Shown: positions 42,597 through 52,121 of the stretch, in pieces
How positions within the stretch are numbered: the first letter of the stretch is position 1
How the letters are laid out: every line of letters starts with the position of its first letter
Assembly (NCBI GenBank): GCA_900078375.1
Contig: FLQS01000011.1
Location: 1 to 64,000 of the forward strand
Source of the DNA: an uncultured Mycobacterium sp.
Lineage (GTDB): Bacteria > Actinomycetota > Actinomycetes > Mycobacteriales > Mycobacteriaceae
Direction of reading: 5' to 3'
DNA: 64,000 nt
Program-made: the position numbers and the translations under genes
Notes under the pieces: generated by a model
What the model saw: the letters and a program-made list of their open reading frames with translations, nothing else
What the model was told of the DNA's origin: nothing
Databases searched by the model: none

Positions 42597-43778
42597 TCAC
42601 AGCTCCCACCACCGGTCTATTGCCCCCGCCGTGGCGGTGACGACCCGGCCGCCGGGGCGTGGCACCGCGGTCCGCACGCCCTCGTCCTCGGCGGACACCA
42701 GCAACCGTTCGACCGGCTCGGCCCACGGATGCGGGGCCAGCCGGAACGTGCACCAATGGATCGGGACCAGCAGCCCGGCATCGCTGACATCGCGATGGGC
42801 GCGCACCGCCTCCTCGGGATTCATGTGGATGTCCGGCCAGGCGGTGTTGTACGCCCCGATCGGCATCAGCGTCAGGTCGAAGGGTCCGTAATCGGCGCCG
42901 ATCTGCTCGAAGCTGCCGGTGTAGCCGGTGTCGCCGCCGAAGTAGGCGCGGTGCTGCGGACCGATGATCGCCCAGGATGACCACAGCGTGGTGTTGCGGG
43001 ACAGGAACCGGCCGGAGAAGTGTCGTGCGGGCGTGCACACCAGGGTCAGGTCGCCGATCCGGGCCTGCTCGTTCCAATCCAGCTCGATGATGCGCTCGGC
43101 CGGGATGCGCCACTGCCGCAGATGTGCCCCGACGCCGAGCGGGACCACGAACGGCGCCCGCTGGGTGCGGGCGAGCGCGAGCACGGTGTCCATGTCCAGA
43201 TGGTCGTAGTGGTCGTGGCTGACCACGACCGCGTCAAGCGCAGGCAGCGCTTCCAGCGGTGCGGGCACCGGATGCTGTCGCTGGGGACCCACGGTTCGCG
43301 ATGGCGAGCAGCGGTCGCTCCACACCGGGTCGGTGAGCACCCGGTAGCCGTCGATCTCGATCAGCGCCGTCGAGTGGCCCAGCCAGCTGACCGCGAGCGG
43401 CTCGGAGCTGATCGGGGCGGTCGAGTGGACCAGGGGAATCGTTCCCGGCGGGCGGCTGACCGAGCTTCGGCCGAGCATGTCGAACAGCACGAGGCGGTTT
43501 TCCTCGGTGTCCAGCCGCATCGGCGAGGCGGGCTCCAGGTTGTGGAAGACGCCTTCCCGGTAATTGGGTGAGCCGTCGGCGACCGGGCGGATCTCACCGG
43601 GCCCCGCACCCAGCGATGCGGGGGCGTCGTTCAGGGCACGCAGAACCCAGCCGCCGGTGGCCAGCGATGCGGTCCCGGCGGCGAGTCGCAGGGCTGCCTT
43701 TCCGGAGGGCAGGAGCGAAGCGACCCGGGAAACGTTTCCGGAGGGCAGGAGCGAAGCGACTCGGGGTAGGCCGGGCAC
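42597..43778 (-). CDS. Metallo-beta-lactamase-fold hydrolase, Rv0906-like
   Basis: About 393 residues. The zinc motif SHDHYDHLD, PARHFSGR, AYFGGDTGYTG and PIHWCTFRL are all visible, as in UlaG/NAPE-PLD-like enzymes. The N-terminal 40 residues contain an in-frame doubled 12-residue segment (RVASLLPSG) encoded by the 36-bp repeat at 43697-43768, which is not part of the fold. The start is uncertain; GTG 43778 lies just after the echA6 stop. It may act on phospholipids or N-acyl lipids. Confidence 0.82.
   Translation of the reverse strand: MPGLPRVASLLPSGNVSRVASLLPSGKAALRLAAGTASLATGGWVLRALNDAPASLGAGPGEIRPVADGSPNYREGVFHNLEPASPMRLDTEENRLVLFDMLGRSSVSRPPGTIPLVHSTAPISSEPLAVSWLGHSTALIEIDGYRVLTDPVWSDRCSPSRTVGPQRQHPVPAPLEALPALDAVVVSHDHYDHLDMDTVLALARTQRAPFVVPLGVGAHLRQWRIPAERIIELDWNEQARIGDLTLVCTPARHFSGRFLSRNTTLWSSWAIIGPQHRAYFGGDTGYTGSFEQIGADYGPFDLTLMPIGAYNTAWPDIHMNPEEAVRAHRDVSDAGLLVPIHWCTFRLAPHPWAEPVERLLVSAEDEGVRTAVPRPGGRVVTATAGAIDRWWEL
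43697..43768. repeat. Tandem 36-bp direct repeat in a coding region
   Basis: Two copies, at 43697-43732 and 43733-43768, both beginning TTTCCGGAGGGCAGGAGC and continuing through GAAGCGAC. The final few bases differ. The unit is a multiple of three and lies in the predicted N-terminus of the metallo-hydrolase. It looks like a small dispersed extragenic repeat that has been copied into the gene. Confidence 0.7.
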
Positions 43779-43783
43779 GATGC

Positions 43784-44515
43784 TCAGGCCCCGTTGAACT
43801 TGGCGGCGCGCTTCTCGATGCGGGCCACCTGGGCCTCGATGACGTCCTGGCTGCCCCACGCCTTGTCGAACAGCTCCTTGTGGACCGGCCACTGCTCCTC
43901 GAAGGCGCCGTCGTCGTTGAGCACTCGCTTGGAGGCCTGCAGCGACAGCGGCGCCAAACCGGCGATCTCGGCGGCCCAGGCCTGGGCGTCGGCCAGGTCG
44001 CCGAGGCGGTTGGCCATCCCCGTCATCAGCGCGGTGTCGGCGTCCAGCTTCTCGGCGCCCAGCAGCATGCCGCGGGCGCGCCCGTAACCGGCCAGCGAGC
44101 TCAACCGGCGGACACTCCAGTTATCCAGCGCCAGGCCATATCTGGCGATCGGGAACTGGAAGTAGGCACCCGGGGCCACCACCCGTAGGTCGCAGATCAT
44201 CGCCAGCTGCACACCCGCGCCGATCGCCGGGCCGTTGATCGCACCGATCACCGGCATCGGGACGGCGTCGATCGCCTTGTTCAGGGCGATGGCCTTGTCG
44301 GGGAAGTCCGCGGCGAACACGTCACCGGACAGGTCGGCCCCGGCGCAGAACACCGTGCCCTGGCCGGTCAGCACGATCGCGCGGACGTCGTCGGCGGCCG
44401 CCTTCTCCACGGCTTCGCGCAGCGAGTCGACGAGCTCGGAGTTGAGCGCGTTGCGTCGTTCCGAACGCTGCAGCTCGATCGTGGTCACATCCCCCACGCG
44501 GTTGATACCGATCAT
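43784..44515 (-). CDS. echA6: Enoyl-CoA hydratase/isomerase family, EchA6
   Basis: A 243-residue crotonase-fold protein ([43 protein letters not shown]). In M. tuberculosis EchA6 binds fatty acyl-CoA for mycolic acid synthesis and lacks normal hydratase activity. Assignment rests on similarity and conserved neighbours: accD3 divergent and the metallo-hydrolase just downstream. ATG 44515. Confidence 0.88.
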   Translation of the reverse strand: MIGINRVGDVTTIELQRSERRNALNSELVDSLREAVEKAAADDVRAIVLTGQGTVFCAGADLSGDVFAADFPDKAIALNKAIDAVPMPVIGAINGPAIGAGVQLAMICDLRVVAPGAYFQFPIARYGLALDNWSVRRLSSLAGYGRARGMLLGAEKLDADTALMTGMANRLGDLADAQAWAAEIAGLAPLSLQASKRVLNDDGAFEEQWPVHKELFDKAWGSQDVIEAQVARIEKRAAKFNGA

Positions 44516-44547
44516 GGTTCGAGGGTACTGGCGGATAGCCTCACCTG

Positions 44548-46020
44548 ATGAGTCGCATCGGGGCTGCCGAACTGCGCGACGCCGCACTGGACCCGGGGTC
44601 GTTCCGAAGCTGGGATGACGCACCTTTGCTCGTCGACGCCGACGAGGCCTACACACGCGAGCTGGAGCAGGCCCGCGCCGCCACCGGATTCGACGAGGCG
44701 GTGCTGACCGGTGAGGGCACCGTGTTCGGCCGCCGCGTTGCGGTGGTGGCCTGCGAGTTCGACTTCCTCGCCGGGTCGATCGGGGTGGCCGCCGCCGAAC
44801 GCATCACCGCAGCTGTCGAGCGTGCGACCGCCCAGCAGCTGCCGCTGCTGGCGTCGCCGAGCTCGGGTGGCACCCGCATGCAGGAGGGCACGGTCGCCTT
44901 CCTGCAGATGGTGAAGATCGCCGCCGCGGTCACCCAGCACAAGAACGCGCACCTGCCGTATCTGGTGTATCTGCGGCACCCGACGACCGGCGGGGTGTTC
45001 GCGTCGTGGGGTTCGCTGGGGCACATCACTGCGGCCCAGCCGGGTGCGCTGATCGGTTTCCTGGGACCGCGAGTGTACGAACAGCTCTACGGCGAACCGT
45101 TCCCACCCGGGGTGCAGACAGCGGAGAACCTGCTGCGGCACGGCGTAATTGACGCGGTGGTCGGTGTGGAGGCGTTGCGCGCGACGCTGGATCGCGCGCT
45201 GACCGTCATCACCGATGCACCGGCGGCGCCACCCGCGGCGGCTCTCGCCGAGCCGGTGCCGGACGTGCCGGCGTGGGAGTCGGTCATCGCCTCGCGGCGC
45301 CCCGACCGGCCGGGGGTGACCTGGTTGCTGCGGGAGGGCGCCACCGATCGCGTGCTGCTGTCCGGCACGCACGGCGAGGCGGCCACCACCGTTCTGGCGC
45401 TGGCCCGCTTCGGCGGCCAGCCCGCCGTCGTCGTCGGCCAGCGACGGGTCGTCGGCGGCGTGGTAGGGCCTGTTGCACTACGGGAGGCCCGCCGCGGGAT
45501 GGCGCTGGCTGCCAGCCTGCAACTGCCGTTGGTGCTGGTAATCGACACCGCAGGACCGGCACTGTCGGCCGAGGCCGAGCAGGACGGGCTGGCCGGCGAG
45601 ATCGCCCGCTGCGTGTCCGATCTGGTCACGCTCGATACTCCGACGGTGTCGGTACTGCTTGGCCAGGGCAGCGGCGGGCCGGCGCTCGCGATGGTCCCGG
45701 CGGACCGGGTGCTGGCCGCCCAGCATGGCTGGCTGGCCCCGCTGCCACCGGAAGGTGCCAGCGCGATCGTCTTCCGTGACACCGCGCATGCTCCGGAACT
45801 GGCTGCGGCACAAGGGGTTCGATCAGCAGATCTGCTGCGCAACGGCATCGTCGATGCGATCGTGCCCGAACACCCCGACGCCGCAGACGAGCCAGTCGAA
45901 TTCGCGCACCGGTTGTCCGATGCGATCGCCAGGGAAATTCACGACCTGCGGGGCAAGTCGGCGGACCTACGCTATGCGGCCCGGCTGCAGCGGTATCGGC
46001 GGATCGGCCTGTCCGGCTAG
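44548..46020 (+). CDS. accD3: Acetyl/propionyl-CoA carboxylase carboxyltransferase AccD3
   Basis: A 490-residue fused beta/alpha carboxyltransferase. Both halves have crotonase-like folds: [17 protein letters not shown] and [15 protein letters not shown] in the first, [28 protein letters not shown] and [20 protein letters not shown] in the second. It carboxylates acyl-CoA using carboxybiotin. Divergent from echA6, as in M. tuberculosis. ATG 44548, a few bases from a weak ribosome-binding site. It overlaps the Nudix gene by four bases at the 3' end. Confidence 0.9.
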   Translation: MSRIGAAELRDAALDPGSFRSWDDAPLLVDADEAYTRELEQARAATGFDEAVLTGEGTVFGRRVAVVACEFDFLAGSIGVAAAERITAAVERATAQQLPLLASPSSGGTRMQEGTVAFLQMVKIAAAVTQHKNAHLPYLVYLRHPTTGGVFASWGSLGHITAAQPGALIGFLGPRVYEQLYGEPFPPGVQTAENLLRHGVIDAVVGVEALRATLDRALTVITDAPAAPPAAALAEPVPDVPAWESVIASRRPDRPGVTWLLREGATDRVLLSGTHGEAATTVLALARFGGQPAVVVGQRRVVGGVVGPVALREARRGMALAASLQLPLVLVIDTAGPALSAEAEQDGLAGEIARCVSDLVTLDTPTVSVLLGQGSGGPALAMVPADRVLAAQHGWLAPLPPEGASAIVFRDTAHAPELAAAQGVRSADLLRNGIVDAIVPEHPDAADEPVEFAHRLSDAIAREIHDLRGKSADLRYAARLQRYRRIGLSG

Positions 46021-46607
46021 GGACTGCGGCGGAACAGCTCGGCGGGCCGCCCGCCGGTGCGGGTGACCAGATGTCCGGTGGGCCGCAGCAGGGGTTTCAT
46101 CAGCCGGCGGAACCCGTCGCGCTGCAGCGGCCGGCCGGCCACCGCCTGGTGCACCCGGTGCAGCTCACCGAGGGTGAATTGCCGCCCGAGCAGGTGACCG
46201 GGGTCGGGCTGCTCGGCATAACGGTCGCGGACGTGCTCCACCGCGCGGGCGATGATCTCGGCGTGCCCGTAGCGCAGCCGGCCCGGGCGGGCCACCGCGA
46301 CCAGCCGCGTCTGGCCCGGCCTGCGGGAGTCGAGCCGGCGGATCGGCACGACTTCGACGTGCGCCACCGACAGTGCCCAACCGCGGCTGTCGCGGCCGGG
46401 GTCGTCGAACACGTGCAGCTGGCGCGGGCGCAGCCCGCGCACGTCGGCCTTCATCCGAAGTGACCGCTCGACCGCGTCGGCAAGCCGTTCGCCGGGGTGC
46501 AGGAAGGTACCCGGCAGCCCCCAGCCGGCGTCGGCACGACGCACCTGCAGAACCATCAACTCCGGGTCGGTCGGATCGAGGGTCAGCAGTGCGGTGTCCA
46601 CGGCCAC
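46017..46607 (-). CDS. Nudix/NrtR-like protein with C-terminal winged helix
   Basis: At least 196 residues: a Nudix-fold domain (LMVLQVRRADAGWGLPGTFLHPGERLADAVERSLRMKADVRG) followed by a winged-helix region typical of the NrtR group (LGRQFTLGELHRVHQAVAGRPLQRDGFRRLMKPLL). NrtR proteins sense ADP-ribose and repress NAD salvage genes. In the Nudix box the catalytic Glu pair is incomplete, as in regulators. The start is unresolved: conserved YPRPNVAVD begins upstream of GTG 46607, and no ATG or GTG with a good site is found before 46672, so a rare start or a small defect is possible. Confidence 0.72.
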   Translation of the reverse strand: MAVDTALLTLDPTDPELMVLQVRRADAGWGLPGTFLHPGERLADAVERSLRMKADVRGLRPRQLHVFDDPGRDSRGWALSVAHVEVVPIRRLDSRRPGQTRLVAVARPGRLRYGHAEIIARAVEHVRDRYAEQPDPGHLLGRQFTLGELHRVHQAVAGRPLQRDGFRRLMKPLLRPTGHLVTRTGGRPAELFRRSP

Positions 46608-46671
46608 ATTCGGGCGCGGATAATCACAAAGAGGTGGTGCCCCTGTTTCGCTTGTATCGCTGATTAACTCA

Positions 46672-47322
46672 TTATTGCGTAAAGCCGTGCTCGGCGCACC
46701 GCAGTAGTGTGCAGACTTCCTCGTCGTCCGTCTGCTGGAAGTTGTCGTAGCCCTGGCCCACCGCGCTGAAATATGTTGGGGCACCCGGACATACGACGTC
46801 GTCTGCGTAGTGGCGCAATTCGGCGATCGTATCGGGCGCGCCGATCGGGGCGGCCAGCACCACCGTGGCCGCGCCCTGCGCGCGGGCCACCAGGCAGGCC
46901 GCGCGGGCGGTGGAGCCGGTGGCGAAGCCGTCATCGACGATCACCACGACCCGGCCTGTCAACGGAATCGGGGCCCGGTCGCCGCGGTAGGCCTCGACCC
47001 GACGGCGCAGTTCGATGCGCTGGGCCGCCTCCACCTCGGCGATCTCGGCATCGCTGACCACCACATGCTTGCGGACCTCATCGTTGAGCACCCGCACGCC
47101 ACCCTCGCCGATGGCGCCGAACGCGAGCTCGGGTTGGCTCGGCACCCCGAGCTTGCGCACCACGAGCACGTCCAGCGGAGCGCCCAGCGCCTTGGCGACC
47201 TCGAAAGCGACCGGCACGCCACCGCGCGGGAGGCCGAGGACCAGCGGGTTGCGGTCGCGGTAGCCCAGCAGCCAGCCGGCCAGCCGGCGGCCGGCATCAG
47301 CCCGATCGGTGTAGCGCCGCAT
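46672..47322 (-). CDS. Phosphoribosyltransferase-fold protein
   Basis: A 216-residue PRTase: GLPRGGVPVAFEVAKALGAPLDVLVVRKLG at the start and PRPP loop VVVIVDDGFATGSTARAA at about 116-133. Resembles the large-fragment orphan PRTases of mycobacteria, often next to erythromycin esterase or dienelactone hydrolase genes. The base used is unknown. Start ATG 47322 by homology; a longer frame lacks it. It is upstream of the Nudix regulator on the same strand. Confidence 0.83.
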   Translation of the reverse strand: MRRYTDRADAGRRLAGWLLGYRDRNPLVLGLPRGGVPVAFEVAKALGAPLDVLVVRKLGVPSQPELAFGAIGEGGVRVLNDEVRKHVVVSDAEIAEVEAAQRIELRRRVEAYRGDRAPIPLTGRVVVIVDDGFATGSTARAACLVARAQGAATVVLAAPIGAPDTIAELRHYADDVVCPGAPTYFSAVGQGYDNFQQTDDEEVCTLLRCAEHGFTQ

Positions 47323-47406
47323 ACTGTGCCATTTTCCGCGCCCAAACCGACATTTGGCCGTCGAATTGCGAGACGCGGGCAGCAAAACGTCGATCTCGAC
47401 GCGGCG

Positions 47407-49224
47407 TCAGGCCAGCGATTCCAGCCAGGCCCGGTGCAGCGCGGCATAGCGGCCCTGCGAGTCGATGAGCTCACTGGGCGGGCCGTCCTCGACAACGCGG
47501 CCGTGCTCGAGCACGAGCACCCGGTCAGCGATCTCGACCGTCGACAACCGGTGGGCGATGATCAGCGCCGTCCGGTCGGCCAGCACCGTGCGCAGCGCCC
47601 GCTGCACGAGCCGCTCGCTCGGGATGTCCAGCGAGGATGTCGCCTCGTCGAGAATCAGCACCGCGGGATCGGCGAGGAACGCCCGGGCGAACGCGATCAA
47701 CTGTCGCTGCCCGGCCGACAACCGTCCTCCGCGCGTCGCGACGTCGGTGTCGTAACCCTCGGGCAGTGCCGCGATGAACTCGTCGGCGCCCACCGCAACC
47801 GCGGCCGCATGCACCTCGGCGGCCGTCGCCGACGGCCGGCCGAACCGGATGTTGTCGGCCACCGTCCCGGAAAAAAGGAAGTTCTCCTGGGTGACCATCA
47901 CGACGTGGCGACGCAGGTCGCTTTGCGCGAAGTCCCGCAGGTCGACGCCGTCGAGGGTCACCGCACCCGAGGTCGGGTCATAGAACCGGGCGATCAGCTT
48001 GGCGATGGTGGTCTTGCCCGCGCCGGTGGTGCCGACGAGTGCGACGGTCTGCCCGGCCGGCACGACGAGCGACAGCCCGGGCAGCACAGGGCGATCCGGC
48101 ACATAGCTGAATTGCACGTCGCGGAAGGCGATCTCGCCGCGCACCCGCTCCGGGCGCACCGGGACCGGCGGGTCGGCGATGGCCGGCTTCTGGGCCAACA
48201 CCCCGGCGAGCTTCTCCAGCGCCGACGACGCCGACTGGAAGGTGTTGAAGAACTGCGAGATCTCCTGCATCGGTTCGAAGAACATCCGCAGGTACAGCAG
48301 GAACGCCGCCAGGGTGCCGATCGTCATCTCGCCGTGCAGCACCCGGTAACCGCCATAGAGCAACACCACACCGGTGGTCAGGTTGCCGACGAGCTTGACC
48401 GCGGGCATGAAGATCGCCAGCTGCCGGAAGGTCTGTTCGTTGTCCGCGCGGTACCGATCGGCGACCTCGTCGAAGATCTCCTGATTCCGCGGCCCGCGGC
48501 GGTAGGCCTGCACCGCTTTGATGCCGGTCATCGTCTCGACGAACTGCACGATCACCAGCGCGGCACTTTCCCGCACCCGGCGATACGTCTTGGCCGACTC
48601 GGACGAGAACCACCACACCAGCGCGACCAGGATCGGGAAGGCGGCCAGGCACATCAGCCCGAGCCGCACGTCGAGGACGACCAGCAGGATGGCCGTGCCG
48701 AACAACGTCAGGACGGCCGTGATCAAGCTGTCGAAACCGGTTTCCAGCATGTCCTGGATCGCCTCGACGTCGTTCGTCAACCGGGCGACCACCCGACCGG
48801 ACGTGTAGCGGTCGCGGAAGGCGACGTCGAGGCGCTGGAAGTGCCGGAACACCCGGCGGCGCACTTCCAACAGCACCCGCTGGCCGATCCGCCCGGAGCG
48901 GTTCAGGAACATCAGCCTGCTGATCGCCTGCACGCACACCACACCGCAGAGCACTGCAACGACGATGATCAGCTCGCGCGCCGAGCCGCCTGCCACCAGC
49001 GGCGGGATCGCGTGGTCGATACCGCGCTGAACGAGTAGCGGAACCGACAGCCGCGCAACGTTTTCCACGATGACCACCAGAGCCAGCAGCCCGACGGTCA
49101 TCTTGAACGGCGCGAGCAGCGAGCCCAGCAGCGCGCGGGCCTCCCGGCGGCGCGGCCGGGTCTCGTCGATCGGCAGGTCGTCGGGCTCTTCGTCGAGCCG
49201 ACCCCGCCATTCGGTGGCGGTCAT
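47407..49224 (-). CDS. ABC exporter subunit B (canonical ATP site)
   Basis: A 605-residue half-transporter: six membrane helices at about 45-320 and an ABC domain with Walker A GTTGAGKTT, signature LSAGQRQ and Walker B VLILDEATSSLD with the catalytic Glu. The signature carries Ala where LSGGQ is usual. It starts four bases inside the gene for its partner, and the pair should form a heterodimer. Probable export or lipid transport; substrate unknown. Confidence 0.9.
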   Translation of the reverse strand: MTATEWRGRLDEEPDDLPIDETRPRRREARALLGSLLAPFKMTVGLLALVVIVENVARLSVPLLVQRGIDHAIPPLVAGGSARELIIVVAVLCGVVCVQAISRLMFLNRSGRIGQRVLLEVRRRVFRHFQRLDVAFRDRYTSGRVVARLTNDVEAIQDMLETGFDSLITAVLTLFGTAILLVVLDVRLGLMCLAAFPILVALVWWFSSESAKTYRRVRESAALVIVQFVETMTGIKAVQAYRRGPRNQEIFDEVADRYRADNEQTFRQLAIFMPAVKLVGNLTTGVVLLYGGYRVLHGEMTIGTLAAFLLYLRMFFEPMQEISQFFNTFQSASSALEKLAGVLAQKPAIADPPVPVRPERVRGEIAFRDVQFSYVPDRPVLPGLSLVVPAGQTVALVGTTGAGKTTIAKLIARFYDPTSGAVTLDGVDLRDFAQSDLRRHVVMVTQENFLFSGTVADNIRFGRPSATAAEVHAAAVAVGADEFIAALPEGYDTDVATRGGRLSAGQRQLIAFARAFLADPAVLILDEATSSLDIPSERLVQRALRTVLADRTALIIAHRLSTVEIADRVLVLEHGRVVEDGPPSELIDSQGRYAALHRAWLESLA

Positions 49225-51218
49225 CGTCGCCTGCCCTCCGACGCCGCGTAATCGGCGGCGCGGCGAGCGGCACCGCGCTCCTCGCAGGCTTCCTCATACG
49301 CGCGGTCGAGTCGGCGGCGCTGGTCGTCGTCCTCCCAACCGGGCCGGGGCTCACACCCGTCGTCGAGCTCATCGCTGGCGGCCAACAGGAAGCGATAACG
49401 CGGCACAGTGGCCAGCAATTGGGCATGGGTGCCGATGTGGGTGATGGTGCCCGCTCCGTCCACCGTGTCGAGCAGTGCGACCTTGTCGGCCAGCAGGACC
49501 GTCGAGGCACGGTGGGCGACCACCACTGCCGTGACACCGCCCAGCACCCGCCGCAACGCCTCGGTGACCTCGGCCTCGGTGTGCACGTCGAGCGCCGATA
49601 GCGTGTCATCGAGCACCAGAATCCGCGGTGCGGCCAGGATGGCGCGGGCCAGCGAAAGCCGTTGCCGCTGACCGCCCGACAGGCTCATACCTTGTTCGCC
49701 GATGCGGGTCTGGAGCCCGAACGGCAGGTCGTACACGAACTGGGCGGCGGCAATCTCGATGGCCCTGCTCAGCTCCTCGTCGGATGCCTCGGGGCGTCCC
49801 AATCGCAGGTTCTCGGCCACCGACATCGAGAACAGCGTCGGGTCCTCGAAGGCGGTGGCGACGGTCTCGCGCAGCGCCTCCAGGGACAGATCGCGGATAT
49901 CGGTGCCGTCGATGCGGATCGCGCCCTCGGTGACGTCGTAGAGCCGGGGCAGCAGCGATGCCAGCACCGACTTGCCCGAGCCGGTGGCGCCCACCAGCGC
50001 CAGGGTCTCCCCCGGTTCGACGGTGACGTTGACATGCCGCAGCGCGAAACTCTCCGAGTCCGGGCTGACGCTGTCGTTCCCCGCCGTCGCGGGGAAGCGA
50101 AAACCGACGTCGGCCAACTCCAGCCGGCCGCCGCGCGGCGCCGCCGTGTCCGGCCCGTCGGTGATCTCGCGGGGGGCGTCGAAGATCTCGGCGATCCGGT
50201 TGGCCGCCGTCATCGCCTCCTGGGTCATCGACAGCAGGAAGCCGAGCGAGGCTATCGGCCAGACCAGCGACAGCATCATCGTGATGAACGCGACCAGGGT
50301 GCCGAGAGTGACCTGCCCGTGCCCGGCGGCGTAGGCCCCGAAACCCAGCACGACGATCAGCGTGAGGTTGGGAATCACTTCGAGCATGGTCCAGAACTTC
50401 GCCGACACCGCGACCTTCTCGATCTGGGTGTCATAGAGCGTGCTGGCCTGCTCGTCGAAGCGGTCGTAGACGTAGTCTTCGCGGCCGAAGGACTTCACCG
50501 CCCGCAAACCCAGTGCCGACTCCTCGACATGGGTGGCGACGTGGCCGGCCTGATCCTGGGCTTGGCGGGACAGCCGGGTGAAGGCACGCTCGAAGTGCAG
50601 CACGGTGAGGGTGATCGGCGCGATCGAGACCAGCACCACCACCCCGAGCGGCCAGTACATCGCCAGCAGGATGATCGTGACGATGGTGATCTGCAGGACG
50701 TTGAGGATCAGGAAGACCAACCCGAACGAGAGCAGCCGCCGAATAACGCTGAGGTCGTTCATGATTCGCGACAACAGTTGGCCCGATTGCCAGCGGCCGT
50801 GAAACGACATCGGCAGGATCTGCAGCCGGGCGTAGAGATCCTTGCGGATATCGGCCTCCACCCCCATGGTGGCCTTGGCCACCAGCCAGCGCCGGATGAA
50901 CCACAGCACAGCCTCGGAGATGCCCACCCCCATGGCCGCTGCGCCGAGCACCCACAGCCCCCGCTGGTCCTGGTGGCGTACCGGCCCGTCGATCACTGCC
51001 TTGGTCATCAGCGGGATGGCGACAGTGGCCGCCAGGCTGGTGATCGCGACGGTGATCATCGCGATCCAGCGCGCCCGGTACGGCATCAGATACGGCAGCA
51101 ACCGGAACAGATCGGAAGCGGCCCGTGGCTCGGGCCGGGGCGCGGCGATAGCCGGATCCGAGCGTGCCCGAGTTTCGGAAGTCACCACATCCACCGCGTC
51201 AACCATTTCCTTAGTCAT
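49221..51218 (-). CDS. ABC exporter subunit A (degenerate ATP site)
   Basis: A 665-residue half-transporter: N-terminal 40 residues unassigned, six helices at about 45-330, ABC domain with Walker A GATGSGKSV, signature LSGGQRQ and Walker B ILVLDDTLSALD. The last has Asp where the catalytic Glu belongs, the hallmark of the non-hydrolysing site in heterodimeric exporters of the TM287/288 type. A charged C-terminal tail of about 75 residues is rich in Glu and Arg. It is translated before and coupled to its partner at 47407. Confidence 0.9.
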   Translation of the reverse strand: MTKEMVDAVDVVTSETRARSDPAIAAPRPEPRAASDLFRLLPYLMPYRARWIAMITVAITSLAATVAIPLMTKAVIDGPVRHQDQRGLWVLGAAAMGVGISEAVLWFIRRWLVAKATMGVEADIRKDLYARLQILPMSFHGRWQSGQLLSRIMNDLSVIRRLLSFGLVFLILNVLQITIVTIILLAMYWPLGVVVLVSIAPITLTVLHFERAFTRLSRQAQDQAGHVATHVEESALGLRAVKSFGREDYVYDRFDEQASTLYDTQIEKVAVSAKFWTMLEVIPNLTLIVVLGFGAYAAGHGQVTLGTLVAFITMMLSLVWPIASLGFLLSMTQEAMTAANRIAEIFDAPREITDGPDTAAPRGGRLELADVGFRFPATAGNDSVSPDSESFALRHVNVTVEPGETLALVGATGSGKSVLASLLPRLYDVTEGAIRIDGTDIRDLSLEALRETVATAFEDPTLFSMSVAENLRLGRPEASDEELSRAIEIAAAQFVYDLPFGLQTRIGEQGMSLSGGQRQRLSLARAILAAPRILVLDDTLSALDVHTEAEVTEALRRVLGGVTAVVVAHRASTVLLADKVALLDTVDGAGTITHIGTHAQLLATVPRYRFLLAASDELDDGCEPRPGWEDDDQRRRLDRAYEEACEERGAARRAADYAASEGRRR

Positions 51219-51415
51219 CGACCACCGCTGAACCTATGCGGCCGGTCCGACACGACCCCCCGCATTCGATGATCGCACGCACGGCAATCGCTTATCGGCC
51301 ACGTCACCCCACGCTAAAACCTGAACAATGATTGAGGTCAAACCCTTCCCCCTGATGTCGCCGTGTCGCGGTGGCCTCCCACGGGTACGGCCTTCGATCA
51401 GGCAAGATATGGGCC

Positions 51416-52117
51416 ATGGACAGTAGTTCGGCCGCACCCCGGGTACTGGTGGTCGATGACGATCCCGACGTGCTCGCATCGCTGGAGCGCGGGCTGCGGC
51501 TCTCCGGGTTCGAGGTGGCCACCGCCGTCGACGGCGCGGAAGCCCTGCGCTCGGCCACCGAGAGCAGACCCGACGCGATCGTCCTCGACATCAACATGCC
51601 GGTGCTGGACGGCGTGAGCGTGGTGACCGCGCTACGCGCGATGGACAACGACGTGCCGGTCTGTGTGCTCTCGGCCCGCAGTTCGGTCGACGACCGAGTC
51701 GCCGGCCTGGAGGCTGGGGCGGACGATTACCTGGTCAAACCCTTCGTGCTGGCCGAGCTGGTGGCCCGGGTCAAGGCGCTGCTGCGCCGCCGGGGTGCGA
51801 CGGCCACGTTCTCCTCGGAGACCATCCAGGTCGGCCCGCTGGAGGTCGACATCCCGGGCCGGCGGGCCAGGGTCAACGGCGTCGACGTCGACCTCACCAA
51901 GCGTGAGTTCGATCTGCTGGCGGTGCTCGCCGAGCACAAGACCGCCGTGCTGTCCCGTGCCCAGCTGCTCGAGCTGGTGTGGGGCTACGACTTCGCCGCC
52001 GACACCAACGTCGTCGACGTCTTCATCGGTTACCTGCGCCGCAAGCTCGAGGCCGGCGGCGCGCCCCGACTGCTGCATACCGTGCGCGGCGTGGGCTTCG
52101 TGTTGCGCACCCAGTGA
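51416..52117 (+). CDS. prrA: Two-component response regulator PrrA
   Basis: OmpR-family regulator of 233 residues. Receiver with Asp in [16 protein letters not shown] (about residue 58), [13 protein letters not shown], and a winged helix ([42 protein letters not shown]). Very close in sequence to M. tuberculosis PrrA, which is needed for survival under respiratory stress. Start ATG 51416 ([16 protein letters not shown]); the longer frame has no homology. prrB starts four bases after its stop. About 200 bp upstream separate it from the ABC pair and show no gene. Confidence 0.95.
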   Translation: MDSSSAAPRVLVVDDDPDVLASLERGLRLSGFEVATAVDGAEALRSATESRPDAIVLDINMPVLDGVSVVTALRAMDNDVPVCVLSARSSVDDRVAGLEAGADDYLVKPFVLAELVARVKALLRRRGATATFSSETIQVGPLEVDIPGRRARVNGVDVDLTKREFDLLAVLAEHKTAVLSRAQLLELVWGYDFAADTNVVDVFIGYLRRKLEAGGAPRLLHTVRGVGFVLRTQ

Positions 52118-52121
52118 CGTC

